Source: Rhodocyclaceae bacterium (GTDB taxonomy: Bacteria; Pseudomonadota; Gammaproteobacteria; Burkholderiales; Rhodocyclaceae). From it: DNA of 64,000 nt. Where the stretch lies: contig JAGRFZ010000028.1 of assembly GCA_020445785.1 (NCBI GenBank), positions 17,546-81,545 of the forward strand, written 5' to 3'. Each line of letters opens with the position of its first letter. Position 1 is the first letter of the stretch. Both the position numbers and the translations under genes were made by a program. This document shows positions 62,760 to 64,000 of the stretch, one piece after another. The notes beneath the pieces are model-generated. The model saw nothing but the letters and a program-made list of their open reading frames with translations. It did no database searches and had not been told where the DNA came from.

Positions 62760-64000
62760 ATGGATTTCCCCCAAAAGCAGGGTCTGTACGACCCGAAGAA
62801 CGAACATGATGCCTGCGGCGTTGGTTTCGTCGCGCACGTCAAGGGCCGCAAGAGTCATGAAATCATCAGCCAGGGGCTCGAGATACTGAAGAATCTCGAC
62901 CATCGTGGCGCGGTCGGCGCGGATCCGCTGCAGGGCGACGGCGCGGGCATCCTGATCCAGGTCCCGGACGCGCTCTACCGCGAAGACATGGCAGCCAGAG
63001 GCGTCGAACTGCCGGCAGCCGGGGAATACGGCGTCGGCATGGTCTTCATGCCGAAGGAGATCGCCTCCCGGCTCGCCTGCGAAGCGGAGATCGAGCGCGC
63101 GATTCGGGCCGAAGGGCAGGTCCTGCTGGGTTGGCGCGACGTGCCGGTCAGCGCCGAGATGCCGATGTCGCCGGCGGTCAAGGCCAAGGAGCCGGTGATC
63201 CGCCAGGTGTTCATCGGCCGTGGCCGCGACGTCATGGTGACCGACGCCCTCGAGCGCAAGCTCTACGTCATCCGCCGCCGCGCCGCCAACGCCATCATGG
63301 CGCTGGAACTCGAGCACGCCAAGGAGTTCTACATGGTCTCCATGTCGGCGCGCACCGTGAACTACAAAGGGCTGCTGCTGGCGACCCAGGTCGGTGAGTA
63401 CTTCGAGGATCTGGTGGACGCGCGCGCGACCTCGGCGCTGGCGCTGGTGCACCAGCGCTTTTCGACCAACACCTTCCCCAAGTGGAGCCTGTCGCACCCC
63501 TTCCGGATGATCGCCCACAACGGCGAGATCAATACCCTGCGCGGCAACTACAATTGGATGCGAGCCCGCGAGAACGGGGTCGCCTCGCCGCTGCTGGGCG
63601 CCGACCTCGACAAGATCTGGCCCGTCATCTATCCGGGCCAGTCCGACTCGGCGGCCTTCGACAACGCCCTCGAGCTGCTGGTCATGAGCGGCTATTCGAT
63701 GGCCCACGCGGTAATGATGATGATTCCCGAGGCTTGGGAGTCCCATACCCTGATGGACGAGCGTCGGCGCGCGTTCTACGAGTACCACGCGGCGATGATG
63801 GAGCCCTGGGACGGACCGGCTGCGGTGGCATTCACCGATGGGCGACAGATCGGTGCCACGCTGGACCGCAACGGCCTGCGGCCGGCCCGTTACCTGGTGA
63901 CCGACGACGACATGGTGGTGATGGCATCCGAATCCGGCGTGCTGCCGATCCCGGAGAGCCGCATCGTCAAGAAATGGCGCCTGCAGCCGGGCAAGATGTT
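62760..64000 (+). CDS. gltB: glutamate synthase large subunit, 5' part only
   Basis: The N-terminal 413 or so codons of the NADPH-GOGAT alpha subunit, cut by the window end. It starts with the short pro-sequence MDFPQKQGLYDPKNEHDA followed by CGVGFVAHVKG, where Cys19 becomes the N-terminal glutaminase nucleophile. The class II amidotransferase domain continues with LDHRGAVGADPLQGDGAGILIQVPD, HQRFSTNTFPKWSLSHPFRMIAHNGEINT and GQSDSAAFDNALELL. It makes glutamate from glutamine and 2-oxoglutarate. AGGA precedes the ATG. Confidence 0.95.
   Translation, partial: MDFPQKQGLYDPKNEHDACGVGFVAHVKGRKSHEIISQGLEILKNLDHRGAVGADPLQGDGAGILIQVPDALYREDMAARGVELPAAGEYGVGMVFMPKEIASRLACEAEIERAIRAEGQVLLGWRDVPVSAEMPMSPAVKAKEPVIRQVFIGRGRDVMVTDALERKLYVIRRRAANAIMALELEHAKEFYMVSMSARTVNYKGLLLATQVGEYFEDLVDARATSALALVHQRFSTNTFPKWSLSHPFRMIAHNGEINTLRGNYNWMRARENGVASPLLGADLDKIWPVIYPGQSDSAAFDNALELLVMSGYSMAHAVMMMIPEAWESHTLMDERRRAFYEYHAAMMEPWDGPAAVAFTDGRQIGATLDRNGLRPARYLVTDDDMVVMASESGVLPIPESRIVKKWRLQPGKM

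Overview
The window is about 64 kb of high-GC, densely coded chromosome from a betaproteobacterium, most likely of the Rhodocyclales/Zoogloeaceae type (Azoarcus-Thauera relatives). The grounds are gene order and content: lysA-lptM opposite cyaY, then a PBP1A gene divergent from pilMNOPQ, followed by aroK-aroB-dgt-gltB. There is also an XrtB-type exosortase/exopolysaccharide locus (epsL, epsD-epsI) and several PEP-CTERM proteins. No rRNA, tRNA, CRISPR array or intact insertion sequence was seen. The taxon is an inference from content, not from a marker gene.

Layout. 0-1.2 kb (minus): a partial signal-peptide gene, a divergent pyrophosphatase-like protein and a thioredoxin-fold lipoprotein. 1.5-6 kb: glutaryl-CoA dehydrogenase coupled to a CaiB-type CoA-transferase, a single-domain cNMP-binding protein, a GNAT acetyltransferase and an enoyl-CoA hydratase. 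6-21.7 kb is mostly housekeeping: a PEP-CTERM protein, a YdcF-like protein, metY, a DUF2802/SPOR pair, fliW, a TPR protein, ridA, recG, dacB, ubiC-ubiA, pyrF, a PEP-CTERM metalloprotease, ubiD, a threonine-aldolase-like gene and a small membrane protein. 21.8-40.3 kb is the exopolysaccharide region: initiating sugar-phosphate transferase, EpsL, a PEP-CTERM protein, EpsD-E-F-G, exosortase B, EpsI, three glycosyltransferases, a Wzy-like polymerase, a secreted glycosidase, an acyltransferase-sulfotransferase fusion and a Wzx-type flippase. 40.6-47.1 kb is sulfate activation: cysNC (ATP sulfurylase plus APS kinase), cysD preceded in frame by an IS630-transposase-like domain, and, divergently, cysQ and an SLC13/RCK permease. 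47-64 kb: a small unknown gene, a fourth PEP-CTERM protein, lysA-lptM, cyaY, PBP1A, pilMNOPQ, an Ig-like lipoprotein, aroK-aroB-dgt and the 5' part of gltB.

How the genes work together. The exopolysaccharide genes form a nearly complete Wzx/Wzy pathway: initiation, elongation, flipping, polymerisation, chain-length control, outer-membrane export. Exosortase B and its PEP-CTERM substrates are embedded in it. Next door are all the parts for making PAPS (CysD, CysNC), clearing PAP (CysQ), probably importing sulfate (SLC13 carrier), and a PAPS-type sulfotransferase fused to an O-acyltransferase. The most interesting reading of the window is that this is a locus for a sulfated, acylated exopolysaccharide. 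Its sulfur-activation arm may be regulated by a domesticated IS630-type transposase remnant that is open into cysD and faces an AT-rich inverted repeat. Other points of note are a probable terminated leader RNA ahead of gltB, a long hairpin in the leader of the PEP-CTERM gene at 24.8 kb, a lysine-less P-loop in EpsG, and a PEP-CTERM metalloprotease lacking the usual third histidine.
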